From Agrocybe praecox (taxonomy: Eukaryota > Basidiomycota > Agaricomycetes > Agaricales > Agrocybaceae), in assembly GCA_964017145.1 (NCBI GenBank), contig OZ024845.1, positions 1,116,001 to 1,180,000 of the forward strand: 64,000 nt of DNA. Direction: 5' to 3'. Shown here in pieces: positions 1-11,184 of this stretch (position 1 is its first letter; each line of letters begins with the position of its first letter). The translations under genes were made by a program, and so were the position numbers. Under the pieces are notes generated by a model, which made no database searches, was not told the DNA's origin, and saw only the letters and a program-made list of their open reading frames with translations.

Positions 1-762
1 AGCCTTAGCGAAATCGTCGCGTTTTGTTTTAACGAACCTTGTGAAATAGATTATGTATTCGACGGCACCTCTCCTCCGTATACCCCTTACTCCGCTACAA
101 ATCCATTGCAATTGTACGGCAAGTCCAAGAGAGATGGAGAGCTTGCTGTGCTCGGTCTTGATGGCGCCAACGGCATAGTTTTGAGGGTACCAGTCCTGTG
201 AGTTCCATATCTACCCATATCTGGAAAAATGAACCATTCCTAATAAACTACGATTACTATCATTCTTTCCCTCAAGATATGGTCCTGCTCCAAAGAACTC
301 TGATACCGCGATTAATGTTTTACTTGATGTTGTGCAGGATCAATCTGGGAAAACCTACAAAATGGACCATTATGCTACTCGTTATCCCACTAATGTTGTG
401 GATATTGCTAATTTCTTAGTCCGCCTCACTGGTGCGTTTGGAAACATCCTTTTAAAAGCTGACAATTTGACATATCAAATTGATATTATTCTACAGCATT
501 GAAACGACCCATTCCTCCAATCCTTCATTACTCTGCGGACGAACCATTCACTAAATATGAAATTTGTCTCACGTTTGCGAAGATCCTAGGCCTTCCTCAC
601 AAACATATTATTCCAGATAGCGAAGAACCTACAGGTGCTGCTGTCACATCCAGACCGAGAGACTGTCATTTGTATACCAAGGAAACAGAAGATCTTGGAG
701 TGGAAGGAGGCCTTGGGCTCTCACTGTTTGAAGAATGGTGGACGGAATACCTCAAAAAATAA
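1..762 (+). CDS. RmlD/MAT2B-like NAD(P)-binding protein, 3' part
   Basis: This is the 3' part of a gene entering from the left edge. Three exons can be read: about 50-197, 277-431 and 497-762, separated by short GT-AG introns that keep the frame (donors GTGAGT and GTGCGT, acceptors CTCAAG and CTACAG). The protein has the segment DYVFDGTSPPY, then YGKSK, which is the YxxxK pair of the short-chain dehydrogenase/extended SDR fold, then LRVPVLYGPA. It ends in a substrate-domain-like tail. This order is that of dTDP-4-dehydrorhamnose reductase (RmlD) family proteins, including the regulatory beta subunit of methionine adenosyltransferase (MAT2B). Fungal members are mostly of the MAT2B-like kind, so a regulatory rather than a sugar-reducing role is possible; that choice is inference. 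The N-terminal Rossmann glycine motif lies outside the window. Confidence 0.85.
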
Positions 763-2940
763 ATAAGAAATATCTTACTCACTGATGTATGTAACCTTTA
801 TTGTACATTCTGTCTGGATCCAATATAATGTATTCTTTGGAACACTAGGATTACGAGGTCAATCGATTCGCCAACTACGGTCTGCGTTAAATTATTCTGA
901 ACTTTGAAGAACCTTTCCGTACTTGATATTTGTGGAAACTACGTCATGATTAATTGACATTCGGTGCTTGTTATCTTGTTATCTTCCACACGTCTCCGAC
1001 TGCGTTATTTTCCTCTCTGTACACTGATCCGTAAAAACATGAAAGCAGCACACGAACGCCGGTCCAACACGCCTGCCGCCAATGCCCAGTGCATGCGAGT
1101 TACTTCCAACATCAGTCTCACATCTCGGAAGCTTTGGGTGTAATTATGGCTAGCAATTCAGCTCGGTGACATTCAATTATTACATCTCTAATTCCTATCT
1201 GTTCATTGATTCTTATAGCTTAAAATCGTCCAAGGATAGAACGATAAAGTCGCGAAGGATGATTCCGAGGATGCTTGTCGGTTATCAAAACCTTTTTGTA
1301 GACCCCAAAGTCAAATCAATGGCACGAAGGTTTGACGACAAATGCGCCACCCCTAGCGGACATCGTACCGTAACTCGTGAAGGTATCGAGAAACCGTTGC
1401 GCGCACGGCGCTCATCGACAGCAGGAGGGACTTTATAACTATGCATGTCGAAGCAGTCACCCGTCGACGTGATGTCGCTATGCACCATGCGAAGTTGGAG
1501 ATAGTTGCCGTGCATATTCTGCCCGCGGCTGGGTAGATATTCTTATACACTTTTCCATCGAGGACTCACCTTCTCATGTCATTCTATTACGGTGGTAATG
1601 ATGGTGACGTCGCAGATATAACCTTGGAATGGCCGAAATTGCCATAGAAGAAACGGCCACCTCGGATTGTATAAGCATACGTTCCAGCGGCGTCGACCGA
1701 CTCGAAGTGTGGCGCTCTCACAAAAGTTTTGTTCTCTGATGTCTTGCCGACGACAAAAATCTAGCCATATGTGTATAATTTGCTATTACCGATGTTTTGT
1801 CAAGTTCCGCACAGTGCTGCTCAGATCTAAGCCATTTTTTATTTTATTATGGTTGGGAAAGCGGAAATAGACTGGGTGAAGACACCCTGAAATAAGCCGA
1901 GTCAATTTGTTGCTGTCAATGGTCATAGTTACTTCAAGATAGTCGCCTAGATTGCTGTAGGTGAAACCAGAGTATATATATCGTTTTAGAAGCTGATCTG
2001 ATGCTCATGTAGGTCTAGTTTGGTTGAGAATGACGCGACGAATGAAGAGAATAAATTTAGTTCTATATTAAACGTAGAGTAAGGTCAGATATATGGATCG
2101 AATATCACGGAATTTAGGTCTTCCTGGTGGTCAAATAATTCGCAAACAACATGGAGTTTACACTAGTCATGAGTAGAAGTAAGTACATTTTCCAAGCTTT
2201 TTCAAGCATGTACCAAGTGGCGGGATCAAAAGGATAACACATTTTTTAAAGAGGGTTTATATCAAGAGGCGGCATTCGGTTTTTATCATCATTTCAAATC
2301 AAAGGTATAATTTTGGTCCAAGTACTCTGAATTCGCCCTTGATTAGCCCCCGTAGATATTACAGAGTTGCAACTTGCCGTCTGATTCGATGATTTGCAGT
2401 GTGCACAGCCAGCAAGTACGGCGCGTATTACATGTGACGAGAAGAAAAGTAACGGACAGCGTCACAGTCACTCATTAGCGCTTTAACAAGCACTGGTGCT
2501 TGGCCCTGTGCAGTCTGTTCATGCGTTCACGAATCACGACCGCGAGGCTTCACAAACTCTGCGTCACTGAAACCATATAAACTGTCCAACCCGTCATGCC
2601 TTGTCTTCTGTGACACGCTGCTATCGACTTCTGATGCATGCGTTAGACACGAAGCCTGACGTATCTCGACCAATATCTTGCATTGCACTCTAGCATTGCA
2701 ATTTGCGATGATCAGAGCATCAAAAGTATATCCCCGATTTTATGTGTAACATATTGGCACGCCGGTTGGCCTTTCGTGTCGTCGTGGCAGCGACATACAT
2801 GGTATGATTGTTTTGTTTAGCCACTACCGAAGTTCTACCACGCATGTCCCTAGGCTCCCAGTGACGTAGATCTTTCCCAAACTGGCAAATCATATATTCG
2901 TTAAGATATCCAATTCGCAAGTGCACAGAATAACCACAGG
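763..2940. other. Region without a recognised gene; possible decayed exons on minus
   Basis: No gene is identified here. On the minus strand, about 1760 down to 1623, one frame stays open for 46 codons with a gene-like composition (SVDAAGTYAYTIRGGRFFYG). A further open stretch follows at about 1515-1285 after a possible intron. I do not recognise either, and they could be remnants of one gene. The rest is AT-rich and full of stops on both strands. Confidence 0.25.
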
Positions 2941-3149
2941 AATATTAAATGATAATTTCTTCCTACAAATCCCTCTGGAAGGTCATGAAAATGCTCCACT
3001 TCTTCCTAGCGAGTTTAATCCAGACAGGTCCCACAAGAACCTTCCTTATGAAACGAAAGCCTCTTTATAAGAGTCATCCTCTGCCCCATTCGATCCAACC
3101 GAGCACGGTTTCGACTTCCTGATAAATTGAACAGAATCTTGACCAGGTC

Positions 3150-3717
3150 CACCGTAGTCTATTACATGTGGCACGACCACCAGCAATAAGCACAGTTTGC
3201 CAGGGAGCTTCATGAAAGAATTGGGAGAGAGAATTCCCAGAGGTAAACTCTGTATCTTTGCGGGATTATAAAATTATTATAAAATTCTTTCTTCTCGCTT
3301 GCAGCTTCGTATCTATCAGTTCTGGGACAAAGCAACTAGTATGTGCCTTTTCTCCCTCATGAAACGCAACTCCAATGTGTTTCTGTCATATCTAAAATCT
3401 AGGACCACATCTAACTTCCATGTTTGAGGTCAACACTTTCACCCCACACCAAACTGGCGCCTTCTTCACATGGCTAACAGTAAACCGTGGCCCTTGTTCG
3501 TGCGTTGTCTCTCCTAACAGACCACTGAATGAAATTCAATTTGATGACTTGTGTATGATATAGAGTGCCTGTTTATCCAAATACTACCAACACATACAAG
3601 GATCATCCAGAACTCATGTCGTGGATGGGTAGGCCATGGCCCCTATTTGGTGAAATATTAAAGAATGAGGATACGAGACCCAAACTCCCTGAACCAGCTG
3701 CTAATGGTGCCGCCTGA
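3150..3717 (+). pseudogene. DOPA 4,5-dioxygenase-like pseudogene
   Basis: Four blocks joined by plausible introns (3243-3304, 3339-3402, 3500-3563) give, in order, FARELHERIG, LRIYQFWDKATS, SMFEVNTFTPHQTGAFFTWL, TVNRGPCS and YPNTTNTYKDHPELMSWMG. This is the order of the small DOPA 4,5-dioxygenase family (extradiol cleavage of DOPA, betalain-type pigment chemistry in Amanita; mostly uncharacterised copies in other fungi). The gene looks dead. There is an in-frame TAA at 3187-3189 just before FARELHERI. A one-base shift is needed just before the first intron to read the expected REFPE. The histidine expected in the LVHPNT block is Tyr (VYPNT). The 5' end is not resolved; an open stretch at about 2967-3065 (HENAPLLPSEFNPDRS) may be part of it. 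Family assignment is from memory of the motif order. Confidence 0.6.
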
Positions 3718-4326
3718 TGAATTGAATGTCAAGAAGAGAGGCCAGGCAGACAGCGTAAACTAGAGAGTTTCTCTCATCCCAATGTGATTATATTTTTCGG
3801 AAAATGGGAAAACACCGCAATAAATATTTTTGCTTCCATAGTCTTCCTCCTAAGCTCAGATCTAATGCAGGCGTTGTATTAGAACAGGCATAAATACGTA
3901 AATCGTAAGAAAATCGAAGGGAAATTTATTAAGCAATTTCATACAACTAAGTACGAAGGGGGCGCGAATAATACACGGAATAGAGAGGGTCCGTCGCAAG
4001 GAAGACATTCCTTTTGCCCTCAGGGCATCTATAATAGTGGTACACGAAGAGTGTACATATTCGGGTTGGTAAAGACGAAGAAAGGAATGGAAGTGATAAA
4101 GGAAGGGACGGTAAACCATAAGGCAACCAAAGTAGAAGAAATTTTAGAAACAAAAAAGATTAAATAATTTCTATGTCGCTGGGGGAATCCATAACTACTA
4201 AGCATATTACTGATATATTGGATGGTGTTGATATCGTTATCCTGGGGTCTACTGTCATGGGTGAACCCATCTTCCGAGAGCTGGAGCCAGATGTGTCGTT
4301 AAGATGGTGGGTCACCTTTAGGGTAT

Positions 4327-7300
4327 CTATTTTCCTCCGGAGGTCTTGAAAAGAATGAGGCCACCAAGGGCGATGGAGTAACCTGAAAGCAATGCAAGGT
4401 GAGCTCTGAGAACTTGATTGATAGCAAGATAGGCAAACGAAGATGCCTAAAGGATTCAAGAACATGTGGACGAGACAGCATCGAGATAGAAAACGGTAAA
4501 TGCCAGAAGTGATGAAGGACATTAACAGAATTCATGCCCTTGCGAAGAGGCAACCCAATAGAAGAAAGGAGGGTCTCATGCTGCGCACGGAGCAGCATCG
4601 ATCGCTATTCGAAAGAAGCAACCATAAGATCGAATAGGTGGGAGTCGGAAAGCAAAGCGACGACCAATGCTAGCCATCTCATCTCATACGAAGACGGAAA
4701 AAAGAGAAGCTCTTTCCTCTATTTACCTCACCGGGAAGCAGCGAAGTGCGAGAGGAACAAAATAAGATAAAGTTTGAAAACATGAACTTACCAAAGACTT
4801 GCATTGGCGTAATCTGGGATCCGAAGATAAGGACGGAACCGGTAATCAGAAGGATATCCTGTGAGTTCAATGTCGTCGGGTATCGTTGATGGAGACGGAG
4901 CAACCCATAATAGTAATACGGAAGGGCGTGTACGACGACCGTCGATTGTCATTTTCATCGGACGTCGATGACCAGACATTGTACGTGGATGTCGTTCATT
5001 TTGGGCGCGCAAAGTACGACGTAAGCGGGGTATAAATTCAATTGTGTCGTTGGGTAAATGTTGATCATGGCGTCGGTTGAAAGAGGGGTCCAGATTTCAA
5101 CCAAATTCGCGTGGCGGGAAGGCGGCGATGCGCACGGGTCATGCAAGACGAGGGTATGGTAAAATAAAAACAGATAATTAATCAGTAACACAGTCCACCA
5201 AATTTAGAGAGACGTAAGAAGTGTGACAGGAAAAAAAAAAGGAAACGGAGCTCGGAGAGGGAAACGAAAGGGAATGCACATCCAAGGGAATGTGGAAAAG
5301 CACCGCGACATGCGAAAAAGAAAAACGCAACAGAAATGCCCACAAAAGACAAACCGAAGCGGGGCGTGCATCATATTCGGCTGGCCAGTCAAAAAATCAC
5401 AAAATAAAAAAATGCCATATCCGGGAAAAGCGTCGCTCAAGAATACACGTGTTGTCCTTTTGGGCGAACATTAGAAACGTGAGAAACCACCGACATAATC
5501 TATTTCGCCGAAGAAATCACCAGAAATAACAAAAGCATAAGATGAGAGACGAAAAGAAGAAGGAATGGGCCACATGAGTGACCTAAAGCGTCGAATGGAG
5601 TTGGCTCGAATAAGACGTGAGCGCGTTTGAAGAAAAAAGACAAAAAGACTTCCGGTGTCGTACCCACGCGACTTGACAGCCGCCACACTTAGAAAGGAAA
5701 GAGATATATAAAAATCCGAGAGCCTCGTGTGAATAATATCAAAAAAAAATTAAGAGAAAGGTATGGTGAGACGTTTGGGAAGAAAACTATGTCTGGGGAG
5801 ACAAGAGTAAAAAAGAAAGACCCCATATGACCTATGCAGGAGCTGAAATACTGCTCTGCAGAGCCGGGGGCTACCACAGTTTGAGGTTCGTAAAGACACC
5901 GGTACATCCAAAACCCATGAAACGTCATTGGGTGGCCAGGGCAAAAGAAAACGCAGCACAATAAGGCAGACGACTAAAGAACGTAGTGGGTATAGCAAGG
6001 CCGTAAGAAAGATTTTGGAACATTGTAGGGGTGAGTTTCAGAGCACTGCCATGTACAAAATGCCCATTTGAACACACAACAAGGAAGATGAATTCCGCCA
6101 AAATAAATAGAACGAAAGTGCAGATTTTTGAAAGAAAATTCGGACCGGGCTTCGTGCCGCCAATGAGTGAAGGTGTACAACCGACTGCAGGAGTCCTCTC
6201 ATCCAAAAGCACATTCCTAAGGAAGGTATGACAGATAAACTCATAACACCCCTATGTTCAAACGACCCAGACAGCCGGGCGAACATCCAACGAAGCGCAG
6301 TTCAAGATCGTTCCAAAATCGTCTGGGCGTTGACCGGCAGTCACCCAGGAAAAAGAGAAGGGAAAGAAAGAAGGTACAGATAAAAAGGGAAAATATCAAA
6401 AGAAAGAACCCTGAAATGAAAACCCGGATCGACGGAATCTGTAGAACATGTTCTCAAGACGTTTAACGTGAAGAGATCGTTAACATCCTCGAATGGAGTT
6501 ATGACGCGGTGGCAGACGAAAGAAGAACAGAAGATACGAAAGAAATAGCGTGCCAAAGCAGGGGGGAAAAGATAAATAATATCTCACCTTGAAGACACCA
6601 GCAAGGGTCAAAACAAGTCCGCTACCCACGCCGACCAAGAATACTGCGGCCACATTGAGCAGGAATGCTACAGACGCGTTGCTAAACAGGACAAAAATGC
6701 CCAGCTTGTGGAGGTCGTAGAACGGCGCAAGACCTTCCGTGAAGGGTAGTAAACACACGTTGATGGCAGCGCATACTGGGGCGTAGTAGTGCAGTGACAC
6801 GAGCGGATCCATCTTGAGGTTGTGCAGCAGGATTTGAATCATGACCAGACGAGAAGCTTCGAACTGGATGGGAGCAGAATATCAATTAGTGATGGGTCGC
6901 AATGGAACCCCTGCGGGACGGAAGAAAGTTGGTGATGGTACGTACAGCAACAGCGGCGGCTTGGACGCAGAACCCAAAGAGGTTGAAATGCAATTCACCA
7001 TGAGAGGCAAGAGCAACACCAATTGAAATCATGAAAACGATGATTGCCAATTTCTTGTTGGGTTCTTGAATGCGGAACGACCAGGAGATCAACAAGATGG
7101 CCACGGGGGTGAATGCCTGCATCACATTAGTGTCAGCAAGAACATAGGCAACCCGCATGTCCATCCACACACACCTTGAGCATCTGGATATAAGATACAC
7201 TCAGGTACAGATACGCAGTGTTGCTGAGAATCAAGCTGCCGGAGAAAAGGAGGCCAATAGGCAATATTGACCGCATGAACATATCCTTGGTCATATGGAT

Positions 7301-7639
7301 GTCCTTTGCGCCATCCAACAAGTTTGTCGTCCGTTGTAGAATTCTGGTGCCAATGGCAGCAAAGGTCAAGTGCCATGTCACCAGAAAGACGGGGTATTTG
7401 AATTCACGCGTGTTGTACAGGTAGTTGTTGTAGATGATGACAGTCGAGCTGAGGACAATCCAAATGGGTACCACGACGCTAGCTGACAATTTGTACTTTG
7501 ACGCCGTGCTCGTCGCCTTTGGCGCTGGGGCAGTATTGGGTGAAGGCAATTCCATGGACGTCGCGGAAGATGAAGAGTTCATTTCAACCATCAGCATTTG
7601 TTGTTCCTCCTTCTTTTCTGGTGATTTCGTGGACGACAT
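4327..7639 (-). CDS. TPT-family (DMT superfamily) sugar-phosphate/nucleotide-sugar transporter
   Basis: Five exons on the minus strand, 7639-7175, 7116-6946, 6863-6588, 4858-4792 and 4382-4327, keep frame and give 344 residues, a normal length for triose-phosphate-transporter-domain proteins of the drug/metabolite transporter superfamily. After a ~50-residue polar N-terminus come about ten hydrophobic segments. Landmarks are YNNYLYNTREFKYPVFLVTW, SYIQMLK, AFTPVAILL, GVALASHGEL, the exon joint VFK-DILLITGSVLIFG, and the final ITPMQVFGYSIALGG. The family exchanges phosphorylated sugars or nucleotide sugars across Golgi, ER or other membranes; substrate cannot be told from sequence. The start is the ATG at 7639, in a short intergenic region shared with divergent LSM8. 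The third intron (4859-6587, 1,729 bp) is about 30 times longer than the others. Confidence 0.9.
4859..6587 (-). other. Unusually long intron of the TPT transporter, strongly strand-biased
   Basis: This intron separates the exon ending in GVFK from the exon starting DILLITG. Its sense strand is rich in pyrimidines (the plus strand is purine-rich, with runs of A and GA), and several ORFs of 60-100 codons are open in many frames because of this bias. None resembles a known protein and no terminal repeats were found. It may be an old insertion or a strand-asymmetric intron. Confidence 0.6.
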
Positions 7640-8109
7640 TTTGACCTATTAATGAATATGTTTTTGTCGGAATGGGATCTCTGGAAGTTTCAGTGGACAG
7701 AACTCACTAAAGGTCCAAATTGAAGATAAGGAATGGAATGAAAGGAAGACAGTAAACTTTTTGCCAAGGAGGCTGATGACAAGAAGGACGGCTAACAGAA
7801 ATATCGCCTAATTTAGAATCCGAGCCGAACGGCACACAACACTTTCAGTTCAATTCCCAAACATTTATCCTACAATTTTTCCTCTGTAATGTTGCTCCCA
7901 TAAATTTATGTTGTATGAATGAGCTGTATATCAGAAATTGCTGCAAGTGGCCGTGCAGCAAAAGTCATTTTACTGGTCCAGGGCTCTTGCCAAGCCAACA
8001 TGGGGAGCTGCACGTGCATGCACGGACCCAAGTTTATGCAGTGTTCACCAACTCTCGGCAACAACGTTAGAACTTGACCTTGACTTCCTCGTCGTCGGTG
8101 CCAGCGACC
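7640..8109. promoter_or_regulatory. Shared divergent promoter region, TPT transporter and LSM8
   Basis: The 470 bp between the two start codons must hold both promoters because the genes point away from each other. I see no clear TATA box or named operator. A short leader intron on either side cannot be excluded. Confidence 0.5.
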
Positions 8110-8521
8110 ATGTCTAGCCTTCAAGGCTACGTTGACCGTCGGGTCCTTCTCGTTCTCCAAGACGGACGCGCGATTGTTGTCAGTCACTGGCAGATCGCCC
8201 TTATCTTTTATCCTAACTCCATTTCTTCCTTGTTTTAGGGCGTGTTGGCAGGTTACGATCAGAAATCCAACATCGTTCTAGCAGATTCGAAAGAACGTGT
8301 TTATAGCTCTGATGAAGGTGTTGAGGAGATTCCACTGGGTCTTTATCTGGTCAAAGGGGAGATGATGTGAGCAATACATCCCTCAAGATCTCGTTCATCC
8401 TGACGCGATTCCTTTCCCTTTTTGCAGATGTCTAGTAGGAGAGATCGATGAAGAGATTGACAAGTCCGTTGATTTATCGACCATACGCGCCGAGCCCATA
8501 CCACCTATCCGTTACGGATGA
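8110..8521 (+). CDS. LSM8: U6 snRNA-associated Sm-like protein LSm8
   Basis: Three exons, 8110-8178, 8239-8366 and 8428-8521, give a 96-residue protein of the size usual for LSm8. The first exon encodes MSSLQGYVDRRVLLVLQDGR, the Sm1 motif with its conserved DGR. The middle exon has NIVLADSKERVYS, then EEIPLGLYLVKGEM (Sm2). The last exon has CLVGEIDEEID and IRAEPIPP, a C-terminal tail close to LSm8 of other eukaryotes. LSm8 caps the nuclear LSm2-8 ring that binds the U-rich 3' end of U6 snRNA and supports spliceosome assembly. Introns are 60 and 61 bp with GTCAGT and GTGAGC donors. The gene is divergent from the TPT transporter and looks intact. Confidence 0.95.
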
Positions 8522-9575
8522 ACGCGTATCGTACCTACCACAAAGGATCAGCCAGACGCGTGTAGTGGAACGTTGGAACTCATTCGCGCCAACCACCTGC
8601 AAATCCCAGACATGTTGGGTGCACGAAGCTTTTTTCTTCTATCATCGTACGCTGAAAGTGGAGGGACAACAAAATCAAGGCATTGTCGTCTTTTGCTCGT
8701 TATCGAAGACACGATTTGGTTCTTGTTGTACGACGTTGAGTCCACTGTCGGATTCTTTGATACCGACGTACGTATTTGTATGCACGAGATATGGAAATTT
8801 CTGCAATTATCATCTTGAATCCCAATGCATTAGGTTTTCTTTCTTGTTACTGTCTGGCGAGGGCGAGGACCAACCTGGCTCTGCCACTTCAGCAAATCAT
8901 TGATATGCAATTTCTTCAACTTGCAAGTCATCCTTGATGCAACTGGCTTAGTCCGATACTCGATTTCAGTCTCTCCGAACCGATTTGATCAACATCATAC
9001 AATTGCTCCAGCACTCTGCTCTTCTCACCTTCCTAAAGGCATCTTATATTTTCCACAAGTGAGACTTACTGACCAGAGCGCGAAGATATGCAGATCAAAT
9101 AACGGAAACCATTCTTTTCTTCTTTCTGATATGCGTTGTTTCCACAGACATCTCCAAGTTTAGATTGCGAATACTTTTATCAACATGTAACGATGGATTT
9201 ATCTTTATGATCGCCTTGTGTGTATCAAGTCAGAAATGGCTTTCTTAAAATTACTTTTCCGAAATTTTGCTAGCTGGCGACTATCCCTTCTCATCGCGTC
9301 GGCACACTACGGACGCCAATGATCTGGCTCTCGATACTATCCATAGAGATTAAAAACGGATACCTACAAAGGAATAACCAGAAAAGGTTTAGCTCATTGA
9401 CGCCGAACTCGAAGCACCTCCACCACCTTTGTCAAGAAATTCTCGTACAAAACCGATCTTCCCGCGCTGTAGCTCAAGCGATTATCTCTCACACTCGTCT
9501 CTTAAAATCCCCCCTTGGAGCACTGAACTGCGACCCACTTTCGAATCTGGAACCGTACCTTCGTGAATTGGCATC
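8522..9575. other. Intergenic region, LSM8 to epoxide hydrolase
   Basis: Short ORFs overlap in all three plus frames, but none has recognisable motifs or consistent splice joints. I take it as the 3' region of LSM8 and the 5' region of the epoxide hydrolase. Confidence 0.5.
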
Positions 9576-11184
9576 ATGGCAGAAACCCCGTTCTTGATAT
9601 CTATCTCGGATGAACGCATAGAGCAACTCAAGCAAAAGTTGGCTCTGACGGTTTTCCCGGATGAGCTAGAGGATGCTGGTTGGGAGTATGGTTTGCCTCT
9701 GGCGGATACACAGCGGTTGGTTACGCGCTGGAGAACCGGTTATGATTGGAGAATACATGAAGCTCGGCTCAACGAGGAACTTCCACAGTTTACACGGGAC
9801 ATAGATGTGGAAGGTCACGGATGCTTGAATATTCATTATATTCACAAGAAAAGCGACGTGATCGATGCGATACCTCTTTTGTTTGTCCATGGATGTAAGT
9901 TTCCGTGTGCTCAATTTCTGCCTAATATTTAATGTTTTCTTTCTCCCCAAATCATCAGGGCCAGGAAGCTTCATTGAAGTTCGCAAAATTCTTCCTCTCC
10001 TCATCCAAGGGTGTGAAGAATATCCTGCATTTCATGTGGTGGCGATCAGTTTGCCTGGATTTGGATTCTCGGAAGCGCCAAAGAAAAAGGGGTTTGAAAT
10101 TACACAGTATGCTGAAGTATGCATTATGTCGCAATATGCGATTAGATCCCTGACCGTCCGTGTTTCTCTAGGTCGGCCATAAGCTTATGCTGTCTTTAGG
10201 ATATGATGCATACAGTGGGCCCTGCTCTAAAAATAACAGTGTCCTGATGGGCTGATCTTTGAACTATGAAGTCACTCAGGGAGGAGACTGGGGTTACATA
10301 GTATGTCGTGTCGAGCTCAGTCTGTTTGAAATAGTTAACAGATCATACCATTAGATAACAGCGAGAATTGCAGAACGGTATGGACCGAAACATGCCAAAG
10401 CCTGGCATTCGAACATGCCTCTGTGAGCTTTACTTCGTCGCGGCAGAAAAGTAAATTAACCTTACAGCTGCGTAGAGCTTCTCGTCCTACATTAACTACC
10501 AAACCACTCGCATTTCTTTCTGACTTGATTTTCGGATATACAGAAGAAGAAAAAGCCGGACTAAAGAGGCTGCAGTGGTATTTCGACAAGCTGAGTGGAT
10601 ACTTCAAGCAACAGTCAACCCAGCCACAGACCCTTGGCTACAGTCTCGCCGATTCTCCTGTTGGCTTGCTTTCTTGGATTTATGAGAAACTATTCCTCGC
10701 AGCTGACGCGTATCCTTTTGAAGACGACGAAGGTTGGTAGCCGATCTTTTACGTGTCCTTTGACCACATTCTGAATGTGCTGTTGTTATAGTCCTTACGT
10801 GGATTTCAATCTATTGGTTTTCAAGAGCTGGCCCCGCTGCTTCTCTTCGCATATATTGTGAAGTAACTAGAGCCAACATCAATCTTTTCATGTGCCCTGT
10901 ACCGTCAAATGTACCCATTGGCATTTCACATTTCCCCAAAGAATTATTCAAGTTTCCTCGTAGGCAAGTTGCTCTCCGATTGGAAGTTGCTTTATCAAAT
11001 GACGACCACTTTTTTCCTTAGATGGTTCAAGGCCTCGAACCTAGTTTTTGAAAATCAACATGAGCGTGGAGGGCATTTTGCTGCCTACGAGACCCCTGAA
11101 GCGCTTGTCGATGATCTTAGGCGAATGTTTGAGAAAGGCAGCAAAGCCTTTGGTGTCGTCCCTGGAAAGACCGGCTTCTCTTAA
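9576..11184 (+). CDS. Epoxide hydrolase, EHN-type (microsomal class, alpha/beta hydrolase)
   Basis: The ATG at 9576 opens an N-terminal EHN domain ([14 protein letters not shown]) followed by an alpha/beta-hydrolase fold. Exons read 9576-9894, 9959-10116, 10172-10214, 10272 to about 10305, about 10365 to 10435, 10476-10732, 10792-10963 and 11022-11184. The oxyanion motif HGWPGS forms across the first intron. The nucleophile elbow is QGGDWGY, with the Asp attacking the epoxide. The catalytic His is in [11 protein letters not shown] near the C-terminus, and PKELF and the lid segment are present. The product would hydrolyse epoxides to diols, often in xenobiotic or lipid epoxide turnover. Two joints need care. 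The intron after GGDWGYI needs a weak donor near 10305 to keep frame. The intron 10964-11021 has a GC donor (AG|GCAAGT), a known minor class. Otherwise it looks functional. Confidence 0.85.

Noticed and set aside
5925..6286. Hydrophobic minus ORFs inside the TPT intron as extra transmembrane exons
   Set aside because: The transporter is complete without them (exon joint GVFK-DILL matches the family), and their hydrophobicity follows from pyrimidine richness.
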